Shown in pieces: positions 23,167 through 35,918 of a stretch of DNA of 64,000 nt. Source of the stretch: Bromus sterilis. Lineage: Eukaryota > Streptophyta > Magnoliopsida > Poales > Poaceae. Location of the stretch: NCBI GenBank assembly GCA_950022295.1, contig OX465596.1, positions 127,824,501 through 127,888,500 of the forward strand, in the 5' to 3' direction. The notes beneath the pieces were generated by a model. The model ran no database searches. It worked only from the letters and a program-made list of their open reading frames with translations, and had not been told where the DNA came from. How positions within the stretch are numbered: the first letter of the stretch is position 1; the number at the start of each line of letters is the position of its first letter. The position numbers and the translations under genes were made by a program.

Positions 23167-26100
23167 TGTCAGAACCCTCTGTTAGGTAATGTGCTAGGGT
23201 TAGTCAGTACTCTTGCATCATGTCGAAATATCAAAAGAAATCCTTGAAATCAAAAATCAAAAGCAAATGGGAGAAGGAACACCCCCCAAATGAATTAATT
23301 CAACAGGCCAGATAAAAATATTCTCCAAAAATTCATGTTAGAATTTTGAAAAGTTTTATAAATGAGTGTGATCACATATCAAGTGATGTGGGACCCACCC
23401 CATGCTCATAGATTTTTCAAATATTCAAACAATGCCTTGGAATTAAATAAATACCCCTATTTGATTTAAAATTCAAATTATTTGAATTTTAAAAATGTTG
23501 AAACTTTATAAGTGGTTAGTCTATATTATTATGAGGCCATATAAAAGTTTTCAGCATTTAATAAAATGTTTAGCTCTTTTATTTAGCTAAACATAACAAA
23601 TGTCAGAAGAAAACAGAAAAAGGAAATAAGAAAAAGGAGCAGGAAGCTTACCTCTCGCAGGGGCGAGGCCCACCTTTCCAGCCGGCCCAGCCCACCAAGG
23701 GAACTCCCCTGTCAACTTCCCCGGGGCCGGCATGCCGTGGCCGTCGTGGTGGTAGCTCCACAGCCACCCCCCTGCCTCCTTCTCGCCGCCCGCGTGTCCA
23801 GGAGAAGCCCAGGTCACTTTCCCCTCCTTCCTCGTCCTCTAGTTCGTCCTCCCCACGAAGAACAGCGGCGCCCCCATAGCCTAGCCGGAGCGCACCCGTG
23901 CGGACTCGCGGCCATCGACGTCGAGGAGCCAAACCAAGGTGTCCAGGGAGTTCGTCATCGTCGTCTTCATCGACCTTGAGAAGGAATCGGAGCCGGACGC
24001 CTCCCCGAGCTCGCTAGCTTCGTCGTCTTCATCGCCGGCCGCCGTGGATCGAACTCGAATTCCGGAAACACCAGCGCCTCCCCGAGAAATCCGCCACTCC
24101 AGATAAACTTAGGGTGAGCTCGCAAGCAAAACCCCTCGTTCTCCCCCCTCGATTGCTTCCTCTAGCCGGATCCGCCATGGGAACCCGAGCACCTCGCCGC
24201 CATGGTCGTCGCCCTCCTCGCTCCAGTGCCCGTCGCGAACCCCCAGTGCACGCGTTTGACTCCCGCGTGTGCCAGCGCTCGAACGCACCACAAATCAGCC
24301 CGATCCGTGCACTCCTACGACATCTGCGACCTCGCCGCCGTTCTGTTGCCGCCGGAGTCGTCGCCGCCGTTGAATCCGAGCACCCCGTGACCCCTTGTTG
24401 CCTCCAGAAGACGCGGACGAAGCTGCTGCATCCATTGGTGTCCTTCCCGTGGCCTCCCGTGGCCCCTAGCCCATTCCGGCGAGTCGCCGCCGCGGCTCCC
24501 GTCGCCGGCGGTTAACCGCCGGTGGATTAGCCCTTAGTCACCCAGCTAATGACCCCCTGGGTCACTGACCATTGGGCCTAGTGGCTTAATTAAGCCACTG
24601 GATTAAGTTAACCCACAGTTTAATTAAACCCAGCCAATGACAGGTGGGACCCCCTTGTCAGCCCCCCCCTGACGCCAGCACTGACGCAATAAATCATTTA
24701 AATGAATTTCCAGAGATTATTTGAATTTAAAGAATTCCAGAAATTCCATAAAATACCCCAAACTTTCGAAATTCATAGAAAATTCATATTAACTCCAAAT
24801 TGGACAAATAATATATGAAAAATGATCAGGAGAAAATTATCTTTCCAAATATGCAACTTTCAACAATGTTGGAGTTGATTTTAAAATGGGACCAGTAGCA
24901 TATTTCATTTGCTTTATTTGAAATTAATTCAAATTCAAACCAAATGATTTTGCAACTTGGACCATGGAATTATGCTATATTTCCACCACACATCAGAGGC
25001 ATATCTTATACAATTGAAGTTGATTCAAAATGATCAAACCATGTCACATGCAACTTGGTTAATGTTGAATTCAAATGTGGAGTTTGAATTTGCAATTCAA
25101 ATTGCAATATACTCCATTTAAATGGAATGCTCAACACATCAGTACCATGAACATCACCATTTCAATCTTATTCATGTGTTTGTGCATTTTACATTATGTT
25201 GATCCTATGATTGTCATGTTGTTGATAGAAGTGGAGCCGGAACCCGAGGTCACCCCCTTCGTTGAAGACCCCGAGCCCGAACCTCGTCAGCAAGGCAAGC
25301 AAAACCCCATTGATCATGTCGATAAAATCCCACTTCCCTCTCATGTCTCGCTTATGCATTGTATAGGATGATCACCATGTTACGATTCTACCGCATAGAT
25401 GAACCCATTCCTCTGCATGACCTATCATTTTGTCACAGTAGTAAGCAAACCACAATCCTAGCAAATGTAGGAGTTGTTTGATATCATGTAACCCCTGCAA
25501 TGCTACTTCTTATTGCATGATTAGTATGATACCATGATGTTACTGTGATGTGAGTCGGGATGGTAGTGATCATGTTGATGATGGTAGAAAAGTGTTGGTG
25601 AATCTACCCTAATACAAGGTGAAAGAGGAGAGGCTATGTAGGAGTACACAGTGGGTTGTCTCGTTGAGCACCGCCCTAGTACGAGTTCTTGTGTGGTGAT
25701 CCAAGATGAAGAGTACAACCACACATTGGGCTCACTGACCCCTCTCAACCTATTAACTCATCCCTTTCGATGTCCAGATGTCGCAGTAGTTCGGAGTTCT
25801 GGTAGGCTTGTGGCCTGGATGCTAAGTGAGAGAACGGCTCACCCGAGACCGGCTTATGCACCACGCACACATCTCTTGGGTCCACTTCGGTAAACCGGCC
25901 GGGATCACGATAGTGGTAGCCAACCCAAGTAGGCGGCTTTCTCGGACTAGATCGGCTATGAGGTAACAGTTGTGGTGAGCATCCTCGCTGGCACCCCTTG
26001 AATGGTGTCGAGATCAAAGGAGGTAAATGATGATCATGTGTGTGTAGCTGTACACCCTTGCAAGGTTAACAAAACAATTCGAATAGCCACGTCCGCGGTT

Positions 26101-27229
26101 AAGGACTGCTTGGAAAGCTTAGCTTGATTATTAGATAACTTGAACCGGATACTTCTAAAACACACCAAGATAAGTGTGAGTGCTATGGCGTGCTTTCTCG
26201 TGGGGAAGTCGAGGAAGGCACCATAGTGGTGTAATTGGTTGGAGAAAGTAGTGGACTCGTGTACGCTTCTTACCTCAAAGTCTGGTACTCGTAGTTCAGG
26301 ACTAGCCAAGTCAAAGCTGGCATTTCTGCAAGTGAACCCCACCTCCCTTTACCTTGATACATGTGCATGAGTAGTATAGCTCCTATGTAAGTCTTGCTGA
26401 GTACGACTTTGTACTCACGTTTGCTTAATCTATGTTTTAGATGATGCCACTGACCCCGAAGGTGGCTTCTTCATCGAGCTGGACGACTGAAGACAAACTA
26501 GTCTAGTCCCAGTCAGACGACTGGATCCCTCGTGGAGGGCTTTGTGTTTAAATAAGGCTTCTTAAGCCATTTGTTAAACTTGTCTGTACTCAGACCTACT
26601 TTGCTTCCGCTTGTCTGTTGTAATGTTGGATCACATGCTTGTGCTCTTTGTGTGCACTCTGTAAGAGTTATTAATAAAGATGTATACTTTGTAGAGAATT
26701 GAAATGATACCTGCTGTTCATACAAGGCATGTGTGATGCGTGTATGTTTATAACATGCATGTCTTAGTATGGGTTTTCGAGACCTTAGTTGTGATCTGGC
26801 TGGCGGTCTTTTATACACCAAGTGGCCCTTAGATGTGCGCATCTTGGGGCATCGCGATGCGATTGTTCGAGACTCTGTCTCGTGCACACTTTGATGTATG
26901 ATCGAGCCCTCCCTAGACCCCGACTAAGTGATCGGGCTGGAATAAGTCTATGTAAGGGTTATAATACAATCGATAGTATGGTTGAGGCGACTTGTCTATG
27001 AGTATGGGAGTTCATCACCCATATCATTTAAACTTGTGTGCGGCCTGGATGACGATGAGGACCCATTTCAGTTGATCATCCGGCCTGGATGGGATGTCCC
27101 TCACGTTCGATGCTTTCCGAGAACGTTCTGTTCTTGGCCTTGTCTGCTTAGACAAGTGGGTACGGTTCTCGGCTCTCCATATGATTATGTTGTAGCGAGG
27201 CTTGCATACGCTAACCCCGGGTCCCGACA
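23167..27229 (+). repeat. 3' LTR of D, hybrid with C
   Basis: 4063 bp, TGTCAGAACC...CCCGACA. Up to about 26,580 it is almost identical to the 5' LTR, with roughly 480 bp (26,101-26,580) without a difference that I can see. From there to the end differences are frequent and a small insertion appears near 27,045. The right flank GATGC pairs with fragment C, not with D's left flank. Most simply, the end was exchanged with C's LTR by homologous recombination. A deletion of about 20 bp near 23,715 also separates the copies. Confidence 0.88.
25229..25294 (+). other. Candidate LTR exon 2 of D 3' LTR
   Basis: Same borders as 15179-15244 (GATAG| and CAAG|GCAAGC) and 66 nt long. Here the phase-1 frame is open throughout (VEPEPEVTPFVEDPEPEPRQ). 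The matching last exon is 26441-26490 with TGA at 26488. Confidence 0.5.
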
Positions 27230-27640
27230 GATGCTTAGAAAGACGAACTCTCTATAGTTCCTTATGTTAAGCATGAAATTGTTGCTATTGCACCCACACT
27301 TGATTGTCCTATTACCATTTTGAAATCTCCAACTCATATTCCGGAGAATGTTGCTCTTATCAAGGCTCAATGTGATGGGTTGCATTTATCTTATGATCCT
27401 AAAAACCGTGTTGAAAACTATACACGTGTGCTTGTAGGTCATCAAAAACATGATTTATGTGATAGTTATATTATTGATGTTGTTCATGATACTACTGAAA
27501 ATTATTTCGAGAGAGGGAAGTTTGGTTTTAGAAACTTCCATATTACTAAAACACCTCTCTTCTTGTTGAAAGTTTTGAAGTTGTTCTTTTTCGACCTTCC
27601 TATGCATGTCGCTTTGTGCTTCTTTGATTTATTTTCTTAG
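27230..27640 (+). pseudogene. Conserved ORF of unknown function, element B copy, 3' part
   Basis: Continues the frame broken at 12088, with GATGC repeated as the target duplication of the insert. It aligns with the second half of the element A ORF. A TAG lies close to the junction (27235-27237 area). The end is strongly hydrophobic (about 27,560-27,640, Leu/Phe-rich), and a TAG at 27638 comes earlier than the stop in A, although similarity continues about 100 bases further. Function unknown; a membrane-linked or envelope-like role is only a possibility. Confidence 0.65.
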
Positions 27641-30508
27641 AAGATGCCTATGCATAGGAAGTGGGTTAGTCTTAAATGTGTTCCATATTTGCTTCTTGAT
27701 GCTCTCTTTTGCTTCCAAATTCTTATTCTTGTGAGAGCATCTTCTATAATCTTTAAGCCTAGCTAATGGCTCTAAAGAAGCGCTTTCGGGAGGCAGCCCA
27801 CAACGGATTTGTTCTTAGTGGTCTTGATGATTGTTACTACTGTAGCAACATCATCGTATCTTTACTTTTTAAACTTTGTGCCTTTTATAGCCTCATACGA
27901 CAAGGGATGTAAAAGTTGTGACATGCTGTCCAGAAAACAGATTATGTCCTCGTGACTAGAAAAATCATGGAAAAATCCCAGTTCATCTTTTTGAGCTGAA
28001 TTTGTTACACAGCGTGCCCTATACAATTACGAAACTTGCGTATGTTCTGAGTTTTTTTATTTGAGTTGCAGAAGTACCCCTAAAAAATTAGTTTCTACCT
28101 GCTGTTCTGTTTTTCACAGATTCTGCCACGTTTTGTCTCTCTTCACTTTTGCAAACCTTAAGCATGCTTTTTCTTTGCAAAAACTTTTTGTCAATCTTGG
28201 GAAACAGTAGCTCTTCAAGATTATCTTTATTTCCAGTAAGAGAAAATTATTTTATTAGGGTACTAACGTCTCTAATTAGTCTACAATGAGTTATGTCTGA
28301 AGGGAGTTTTCAAGTGTGCCATGGAAGATGATGAAAGAAGATCCTGGAGTGTCAAACGCTCAAGCTTGCGGATGCCCATGAGCACCCCCAATAAATATTC
28401 AAGGAGACTCAAGCGTCTAAGCTTAGGGATGCCCCCGTGCATCCCCTTCTTCATCAACAATTATCAGTTCGTCTCTCGTTGCACTATATTTTTATCACTT
28501 CATGCGTTATGTGCTATTCTTGGAGCGTATCGCTCTTAGTTTTTATTTTTAGTTTTCTTTTTCTTTGTTTTCTGTAGTAACAAGTGAGATCCCAGCTTAC
28601 CTTTTTTTGTGTGGGAGAGTTACACGCTCCCCTTGAACTAGAAGTCCTCATAGGATTTGCTTGCTTATTTTCTTAGCTGTGAGTTGTTCTTTTTCTTTTC
28701 TTAGCTCCTGCTATGTTTAGTTGTAGTTCTTTAGTTTTTCTAGAGATTTTCTTTTGTTTTAGGTTGAACTTTCTATACGTTGCATGTTTTATCTTGTTAG
28801 AGAGTTTGCCTGTTGCACTGAGTTTTGTGTCTTGACTAGAAGTAGGTAGTTGAAGTTGCTTTTCTCTTTCTAGTAGTAACTTGCAATAGTTTTGAGGTAT
28901 TGACTAGAGTAATGTTTGAACTTTTGGTGTCAAGAGCTCGAGCCTATTAGTGATAGAGGTCATATTTTGGGAAATCCGTGTGTTTTTCGATAACCAAAAA
29001 CCCCTGTTGAGAACTCTAGCTACTAGATGGATCACTAACCTTTGGAGGGTTCGAATATTAGAGTACACTCACGTACCATGAGTCGAGGATGTGCAAGGAT
29101 AACCAAACCCCCATACACTCCTCCTCGGGGTACTTGTCTCTTTGTGAACCTCCTGATTAGATTGAGAGTTACCGATAATAAGTGCATGAGTTCTTCGGAC
29201 TAATGTGAGTATTCAAAAGTTGACAGTTCCACCCACCTATACTTTTTCTAGCCTCTTCGGTACCGTGCATTGCCCTTTCTCACCTCGAGAGTTGGCGCAT
29301 ACTTCGCCGGTGCATCCAAACCCTTGGCACGATACGCTCTGTCATCATAAGCCTCCTTATATCTTTCCTCAAAACAACCACCATACCTACCTACAAGGCA
29401 TTTCCATAGCCTTTCCGAGATACATTGCCATGCAACATCCATCCTCTCATGACTTGATCATCATGTCATACCTTTGCATCATGATAGTTATATCTTCTTT
29501 ATGTGAGTACCTTTGTAAAGTGTGAAAGATCTCCTATATTCTTGTAAAATATAGAGTGTTTCCTCTAATTGAGGAAAAGATCCCAAAGAAGAAAAAATCA
29601 AAAGATCTCAAAGAGGATAAATGAGAGTTAAATAGAAAGAGCCATTGAGGCCACCAAAAAAATACAAAAAAATAGAAAAAAGAGAAAAAGAAATAAAAAG
29701 AGAGAAGGGGGCACACTACAATTCCTTTTGAGAGATCCACACTAGTACTTCATCCTCTATCCCTTGTACTCCATAGAGATCGTCATCATGCATATAGCTA
29801 TGTGGGGACCTTCACACTTTAGAACATGGTTTGTATATTCCAATGATGAGCCTCCTCAAACGAGCTCTAGGTCTTCTTGAGCAAGCAAGTTAGATGCACC
29901 CCCACTAGTTCCCTTGGAGAGCTTTTAGCTCACATGTGCATCCGTTGCATGTCAATCCCTACTCCTCACATCATATCTATCATATGGCCTTCTCTCGCCT
30001 ATGATTGTCCTCATTGATGTGAGCCTTTCACACCTTTTTGTCTTCCTCATCCACCTTCTTTCTGTTTCTCCTTTTAGGTGTCAACTTTCTTGCTCATGCT
30101 CATCCATTGCATGAGTCCTCAAAATATCGAAAGGGAGTGGATCAGTTGACTTGTACCTGGCTAGTGGTCTGGGGACGAGTCAAGATAAGAATCCAAAGGA
30201 GACTAAGTGTGAAACTTTAGTAGATAGTTGTTCTCAACAACCTTACTTTTTTATCTCGTATTTCCCGATCCCTTTTCTTGCACGCAAACACCATCTAGAG
30301 ACATTCGAGTCACGGACAGCGAGAGCTCTTGCACCTTTTGTTCTTTTATTGCTTGTGTCAATGCTAAGATAGACTCTTTCTTGTTAAGACTTGAATTGAA
30401 TTGCATGCTTTGATTGCTTTACTTACAAAGTTCTTATATGGTTGTGTGGCATGTCACCACAGTAATTATGTTTGTTATCATTTACCTACTCGAGGACGAG
30501 CAGGAATT
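27641..30508 (+). other. Non-coding 3' internal region of element B
   Basis: Homologous to 1458-4337 of element A in the opposite orientation. AT-rich with short low-complexity ORFs and no supported gene. An A/G-rich tract at 29640-29710 corresponds to the T-rich tract in A, and the hairpin near 28426 is conserved. Confidence 0.75.
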
Positions 30509-30522
30509 AAGCTTGGGGATGT
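30509..30522 (+). other. Polypurine tract of element B
   Basis: AAGCTTGGGGATGT, identical to that of element A, directly before the 3' LTR. Confidence 0.85.
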
Positions 30523-32041
30523 TGATACGTCCCAAACGTATCTATAATTTCTGCTTGCGCCATGCATGTTTTGTGTGACTTTGCCATGTTTTGCTTGAAC
30601 TTTCATACACTTTTGAGCATATTTGGACTAATCTAATAACCCAGTGCACCCAGCTGCCAGTTGCTGTTTTCTGCTGTTTTTGTATTTCAGATTTTTCGGC
30701 CATTAAAAGTGCTCCAAAAAATCCAGAAGGGTCCCTGGCACGGCCCCACTCTAGGCCGCGCCAGGGGGCCTCCTGGCTGCCCTGTGTCCCTTCTCGGTGC
30801 CCCCCTTCGCCTATATTTACCCCCCGTGACGGAAACCCCTAGAAGGAATCCGTTTTTCGCGATCTCGCCTCTGTACTGCCACCACCGCCGTTTCTAGATC
30901 GGGGCTGCTTGGAGAATCTGCTCCGGCACCTTGCCCAGAGAAGCTACCCCCTCCGGGAGACCATCCATAGCCATGGACGCCTCCCGTATGTACCGTGAGT
31001 AGTTTCCCTTGGACCATGGGTCCGTGACCAGTAGCTATGTGAGCTGCCTCCACTTTCGAGACCTCGTGAGCTGCCTCTGATGATGGAGGCACCTTGGTAA
31101 TATTCTGTCGTTGCTATGCTGAGTTTGTTGGGATCTGATGGATTATGAGACTATGTTCAGATTGTGATGAGTAATATATTGAGTTCTTCTCTTTTATATT
31201 TTGTACTTGAGTAAATTCTTGCATATTCTCCGTTGCCGTATTTTACTTTGGCCAAGTGATTTGTTGCAACTCCAAGAGGGAGCGTTATGCTTGATTGTGG
31301 GTTCAGCCCCTTGATGTCTAGCTTGAGTGACAGAAACATGAGACTAGGGGATGTGTTGTTGCCACCAGGGATAAAACAACAATGCTTGTATCCGCGGATG
31401 CAAGGATTGTTTACTTTAAGCAAAGTTCTTTTAATGCAGTTGTCTGTTGCTTTGGATTTACACTTTGGGTGGGATTCGCAACTTAATACTAGCGAGATGT
31501 TCTGGATAGATATCTCAAGGTGGATGATTCGTAGTAGATGCAGATGGATTTCGGTCTACTTACCTTGGCGTACTGCCCATTGCTTTTGAGCCCTTCCTTT
31601 CTTTGCAGCATAGTTAGCATTGCGGTGCCTTCATAATCCTACCAATTTCCCAACTATGATTTGTTTACCTCGCTAGCACTTTTAGCGTCTTTTGGGAGAG
31701 AGACATCACTAGTGAAAATCACGGGACCCTGGTCCATCTTCATATCACTATTTACATCCTTAGTTTACTTTTCAGTTTCTATCACTATCATTATCTTTTG
31801 CGTTAATCCTTTGTAAACTGCAAAGCCGGAGGAATTGACAACTCCTCTGTACTCGTTGGGAGCAGAGTTATCTGTATCTGTGTGCAGGTCCACGTCAAGC
31901 GTCGTGACACCTTCTTGTATCTCTTGGAGTCCTACTGGTTCGATAACCTTGGTATCTTCACCGAGGGAAATTTGCTGCTACGCTACATCTCACCTTCCAC
32001 TTGGGGTAACCAACGAGGAGTGAGAGATCCTCACCGTATCA
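30523..32041 (+). repeat. 3' LTR of element B
   Basis: 1519 bp, TGATAC...GTATCA. It lacks about 90 bp near 30,715 that the 5' LTR has. TATATTTA lies at 30812-30819. Confidence 0.93.
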
Positions 32042-32426
32042 CACCGCCCAGGGACTACTTCTCGGCGGCATTCTTGGGGAGTTCAAAGCCATGGATAGTG
32101 GAATAAAGCAAGCTGTTGGAGCCGCGTACCGCGCAGGACGCCAAGGTTCCTCTCAAGCCGTCGATCCCCTGCTGCCAAACCCAGTGATATCCTCTCAGGT
32201 CGTGTCACCCTCTCAAGTGGTGCTACCCTCCCAGCCCGTGGACGAGTGCAACCCAGGCATTGTCTACGCCGACCCCACCAACCGAACCATCCTTCAGCTG
32301 TATCGGCAAGGTCTGCTCCAGCAAGATCCAGCCGCTGCCCCAGGAGTTGAGTCCCGACTGGCCGAGTTACTCGACTTCGGGAAGCATCTCAGCCTGCGTC
32401 CTCCAGGAGAGCCCGAGCTAGACTAG
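32042..32426 (+). pseudogene. Accessory ORF (ORF0) of E, 3' part
   Basis: The open frame resuming after element B ends with TAG at 32424. The phase is compatible with the part ending at 9591 if one copy of the CACC(A/G) duplication is counted once; the TAG at 9579 would still interrupt it. The encoded segment is Gln, Ser, Val and Pro-rich (repeated SQVV-type phrases near 32,190-32,240), then a helical and acidic end. It has no clear equivalent in D beyond position. Confidence 0.6.
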
Positions 32427-34090
32427 TTCATTAGATGTTTCCTAGTTTGTCTTCCGCCCTCGCCAGAGGATGGGAACCGTAGTTCCGAGTGAGTGGTTGC
32501 CTTGAGGTGCGTAGTCAGGTTGCGTTTGTTTCTGTTGCTTGTGTTGCATGTGATGCTTGTATCGCCTGTGTGTTGTAGTGTTTTATGTATGCCATGTGTG
32601 CTTGTGCAATTGTTGCAGTTGTCCCCTGTTAAGAAGGAATGTTTAACAGAGCTGAAAGTGGTTTTCCAAGATGTTTGTAATCAGTAGAGCACTTACAGCC
32701 TTAACCTTGGAGTCGTTCTCAGTCCCTAATAAATGCGTGATGGTCCAGGTATATGTAAGCCCCGAGTACATATACCCGCTAGCATTAAAATGCCTTAGTG
32801 TGGTTCGATCGGATGTGTTTTCTTGTATTGCATGTATGCCTCTTTGAGTTTGTTGTCGGCATGTTGCACGCACACGGCCACACGAGTTTATTCCTCATGG
32901 GTACGATCACCCCAGTACCCGGATGGAATGCAAGGACACATCTCCTGCCTATCTGCACATGCCCCGTTTTGCCAGACCTTTGACCCGGGATTCAGAGGTA
33001 ATTTTCCCAGCCCCTGAACCCAGTCCCAAAGCCAGTCGCAATATCGGATAAACTCTGATAATTTTATTGTGACAAAAGCCTTGAAACCCTTCCAGTACAA
33101 TTGCAGACCCGGAACCTACTCCGATGCCCGTCTAGCCTGGTTGTCACTCGATGAGGAGCAACCAGATGCGAGACCCTCGCGTTGCCAAACCCCGCGCAAA
33201 CCTCCGAGACAGTGGCGCCGACGTCACCACTATGCGTGACATTCGACAGCCCGCTGCCTCTCCTCGCCGCAGCTCTGCTCATTCCGCCGGTCCGAAGCGA
33301 CGGTGGAACAAGCCTAGAGGACCACCAGCCACCGCGCCATCGTCGTCCCGCTCCTGAGCTGCCGCAACCCTGCCCTTCTTCTCGCGAGCTGCCTCCTGCC
33401 GCGTGACCACCCACAGCAAGAGTGATGAGCCGACCAGCGCAGCTAGCAGCCCAGCGAGCAGGCACCGTAGCAGCTCCAGGAACATGGCCTCGCCAAGAAA
33501 CCGTGGCTCCAGCTCCTCCAAGCCTAAGAGGTAGTAGAGCGGCATGGCGTGAGCTACCAGTAGTTGCGTCGCCGTCTATTATAGCCCGAGCCCGATGTAT
33601 GGTGAACGAGGTCCAGGAGCCTCGCCACTCGACCAACGGTGTCCCCGAAGCGAATCCGCGAGAAGTGCCGCCATCGGTGCTGGCCCGCGATGCGAGAGCA
33701 CTCGCTGCGTCGACCCGTGCCCGCCGCGCACTACCGTCGTAGGGTCCCGAGTGCCCTATGGGCTAGATGCGTGTAGCCCTAGTTCCACTCAGAGCAGCAC
33801 CACCGCTGGAGAAGCGGAGGTAGACGGAAGAAGAAGATGAGGTTGACAATGGGCCCTGGACCCACATGTCAGCAGGAGAAGCACCGTTCATCTGGGCGAC
33901 CTCAGCATTTTTGGAAAAGTGAATCCTTAGCTTTTCTATAAATGGTGGCCCCTAACAGTGGAGGTGATCCCGCGGTATCCGTATCTCGATCATGATGCAC
34001 CCGTGCATCATTTTTCCCCAGCCCGGAAGTTTTCGAGGAGTAGGTGTGATTTTGAGCTAACCCTAGGAATCTCGAGGATGAGATTATTTT
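32427..34090 (+). other. Unexplained internal region of E
   Basis: About 1.66 kb with no RT, integrase or gag similarity. 32,430-33,060 is AT-balanced and featureless. 33,100-33,850 is markedly GC-rich with overlapping ORFs on both strands and no recognisable motif. TATAAA occurs at 33937. The origin could be captured host sequence or rapidly evolving element sequence; I cannot tell. Confidence 0.5.
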
Positions 34091-34102
34091 AAGGGGGGAA
34101 GG
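34091..34102 (+). other. Polypurine tract of element E
   Basis: AAGGGGGGAAGG lies two bases before the 3' LTR. Confidence 0.85.
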
Positions 34103-35756
34103 TTTGTAACACCCCAAAATTCGGGTTATCGATTTTTGTGCTGTTAATCCGTCCTAGATTTTTCCTCCCGATCATTTTCCCCTGGATACTGGTTGATAAC
34201 CAGGTAAATCCAGACGATCCTTGACCTTGCAACCCTTTTTATCTGACCTTTGCAAGGCAAGATCCCTCCCCAGACTCTCGAGCCCCGGGATATGCAAGGA
34301 TATTGCCATGTCAGGTGCCATGTTCTTCATATCCGCTTAATTCCATTTGTTCCGATCGATGGCATTAAATCCTAGAAAATGCCTAGACATCTCTAAAGGT
34401 TGTCCAAATTTGTGGAGATGATGTTGGTTATCCTCTTGACCTCTCCCAAAGTTATTGGCTATATTTGAATAAAGGAAATTGTGATTTTCTTTATAATGCA
34501 AATAATTCCATTTTCGCCATTTGCAAAGGAGCTAGCATTTTGGTTGCCCCATTGGTGCTCAAATGAATTGTGGAGCTCCTAGTATCCAACCCATGGCCAT
34601 TTCTATCAAAACATGGAGTTACATAGTTGAAAATATAACCATAGCTTCCATTTGCAAATTCAGGGCAGAATAGCACTTTCCAAAGGAAGTGTTATTTATG
34701 TTTGCCCATTGCCTCCCAAACTTTTTTTGCCATTTCCCCTGCCCATGTCATGGTGTTGTGCCAAATTTCAGCTATAATGGCAAAGCCAGTAATGCACACA
34801 AAATTCCCAAAGTTTTTTTCCAGCAGGTAGCTTTGTGAAGGACGTGCAAGTTAGACTTTTCCATTTGAGCTGAATTTTTTTGTACATACTTATACTAGTG
34901 TATGATTAAGCTCTGCCAAAAATCAAGCCAAGGGGGACAGTGTGCTATCCACACCACAACACAAACACCTTCTGCCTAGTTGGTGCATTTGTAAAGGAAG
35001 TGCTATGTGCTTTGGTCCAATTGATCTCAAACTTGGCAGAGGTAATCACCTATGGATGAGATTGAGCTGACCCAAGTTTGACCCCATTCCACTAGATGAA
35101 ATTCCCCCAGTTTAGCACAAATACTTTGCTGGTCACACCCATGTCATGTCACTTTCAGTGGCTCCATGCCATGTTTGCTCAGCAAAGTGAGTGTTGTAGC
35201 CTCTTGAGTTGTCACCTTCCCCAGTGGACATGGTACCAGGCCAAATGCACACCCTGTACACGTGGTGGCCTGGGTGACCACGCATGTGGCGCGTCCAGCT
35301 CGTGTCCAGCTAGGTGTTTGCACTGTGCCCTGCTTTCCCGCGTCCGTTTCCCCTCGTTTGATCATGTCTTTCGTGATTACCAAGCTGGTCCTGACCACTG
35401 TGTGAAGCCTCCCAGCCCACGGCCCCGAGCCCTTTCTCGACAGCTCGCCCCGCCGCCGCCCTCGTGTCCAGCGGAGGAACCACCGCCAGCCCGGCCGGGC
35501 ATTGGAGACGCCCGCGGCCGCCGTGCCATGGTTGTGTGGGGGGGGCGCTTCCAGCGACTCCGGGCAGCCTGGGGACCTCCGGTGGGCGAGCCTCGGCGAG
35601 TCGCGTTCGGTGGGCACGCCACCTTTGCCCGCGTCTTGATCTGGAGTGGAGAACATAGGAGTTGAAGCATAGGAGGTCCTGACCTGTGGGTCCCACCAGT
35701 AAGAGAGAGGAGTCCCCGGGCCCCGCCAGTAAGTGCCTCCAGATCTGGTCCGCGCT

Positions 35757-35918
35757 GGAAACGTATTCCACGGAATACGCTTTCTCTATAGTGAAAGCGT
35801 ACTCCACTACTGCGTTGAAGGAAATACGCTTTCCCCATGAGGAGGCGTACCCTCGGGTTACTTCAGCGGGAAATACGCTTACCTTCGATGGAAACGTATT
35901 CTGCAGAATACGCTTTAT
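35757..35918. repeat. Cluster of GAATACGCTTT / GAAACGTATTC half-sites
   Basis: GGAAACGTATTCC (35757), GGAATACGCTTTC (35772), GAAAGCGTACTCC (35793), GGAAATACGCTTTCC (35820), GGGAAATACGCTTACC (about 35868), GGAAACGTATTC (35890) and GAATACGCTTT (about 35905) lie within about 160 bp. Adjacent pairs form inverted repeats. It resembles an array of protein-binding sites. Confidence 0.8.

Larger units (their letters stand above)
13096..27229 (+). mobile_element. Element D: chromovirus-like Gypsy retrotransposon
   Basis: 5' LTR 13096-17168, iMet primer site 17173, accessory ORF 17592-18371, gag-pol 18703-23150, polypurine tract 23153-23166, 3' LTR 23167-27229. Gag-pol order is protease, RT, RNase H, integrase and a chromodomain-like tail, which is the Gypsy order. 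Flanks do not match: TGGAC lies before 13096 and GATGC after 27229. GATGC instead matches the flank of fragment C at 12084, so D was inserted in C and the right junction was later rebuilt by recombination. Confidence 0.93.
9592..32041 (+). mobile_element. Element B: non-autonomous LTR retrotransposon, relative of A
   Basis: LTRs at 9592-11194 and 30523-32041 both begin TGATAC and end GTATCA. The flanks are CACCA (9587-9591) and CACCG (32042-32046), a 5-bp target duplication with one later change. Inside are a tRNA-Asp primer site, one unknown ORF split by the C/D insertion, a non-coding stretch and a polypurine tract. Gag and pol are absent. It inserted into the accessory ORF of element E. 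Confidence 0.93.

Noticed and set aside
32643..32873. Small minus-strand ORF after E ORF0
   Set aside because: No protein-like features and antisense to the element.
33064..33636. 190-codon minus-strand ORF in E
   Set aside because: High GC makes long ORFs on both strands likely. No domain or motif is visible, and its composition is simple Gly/Ala/Arg.
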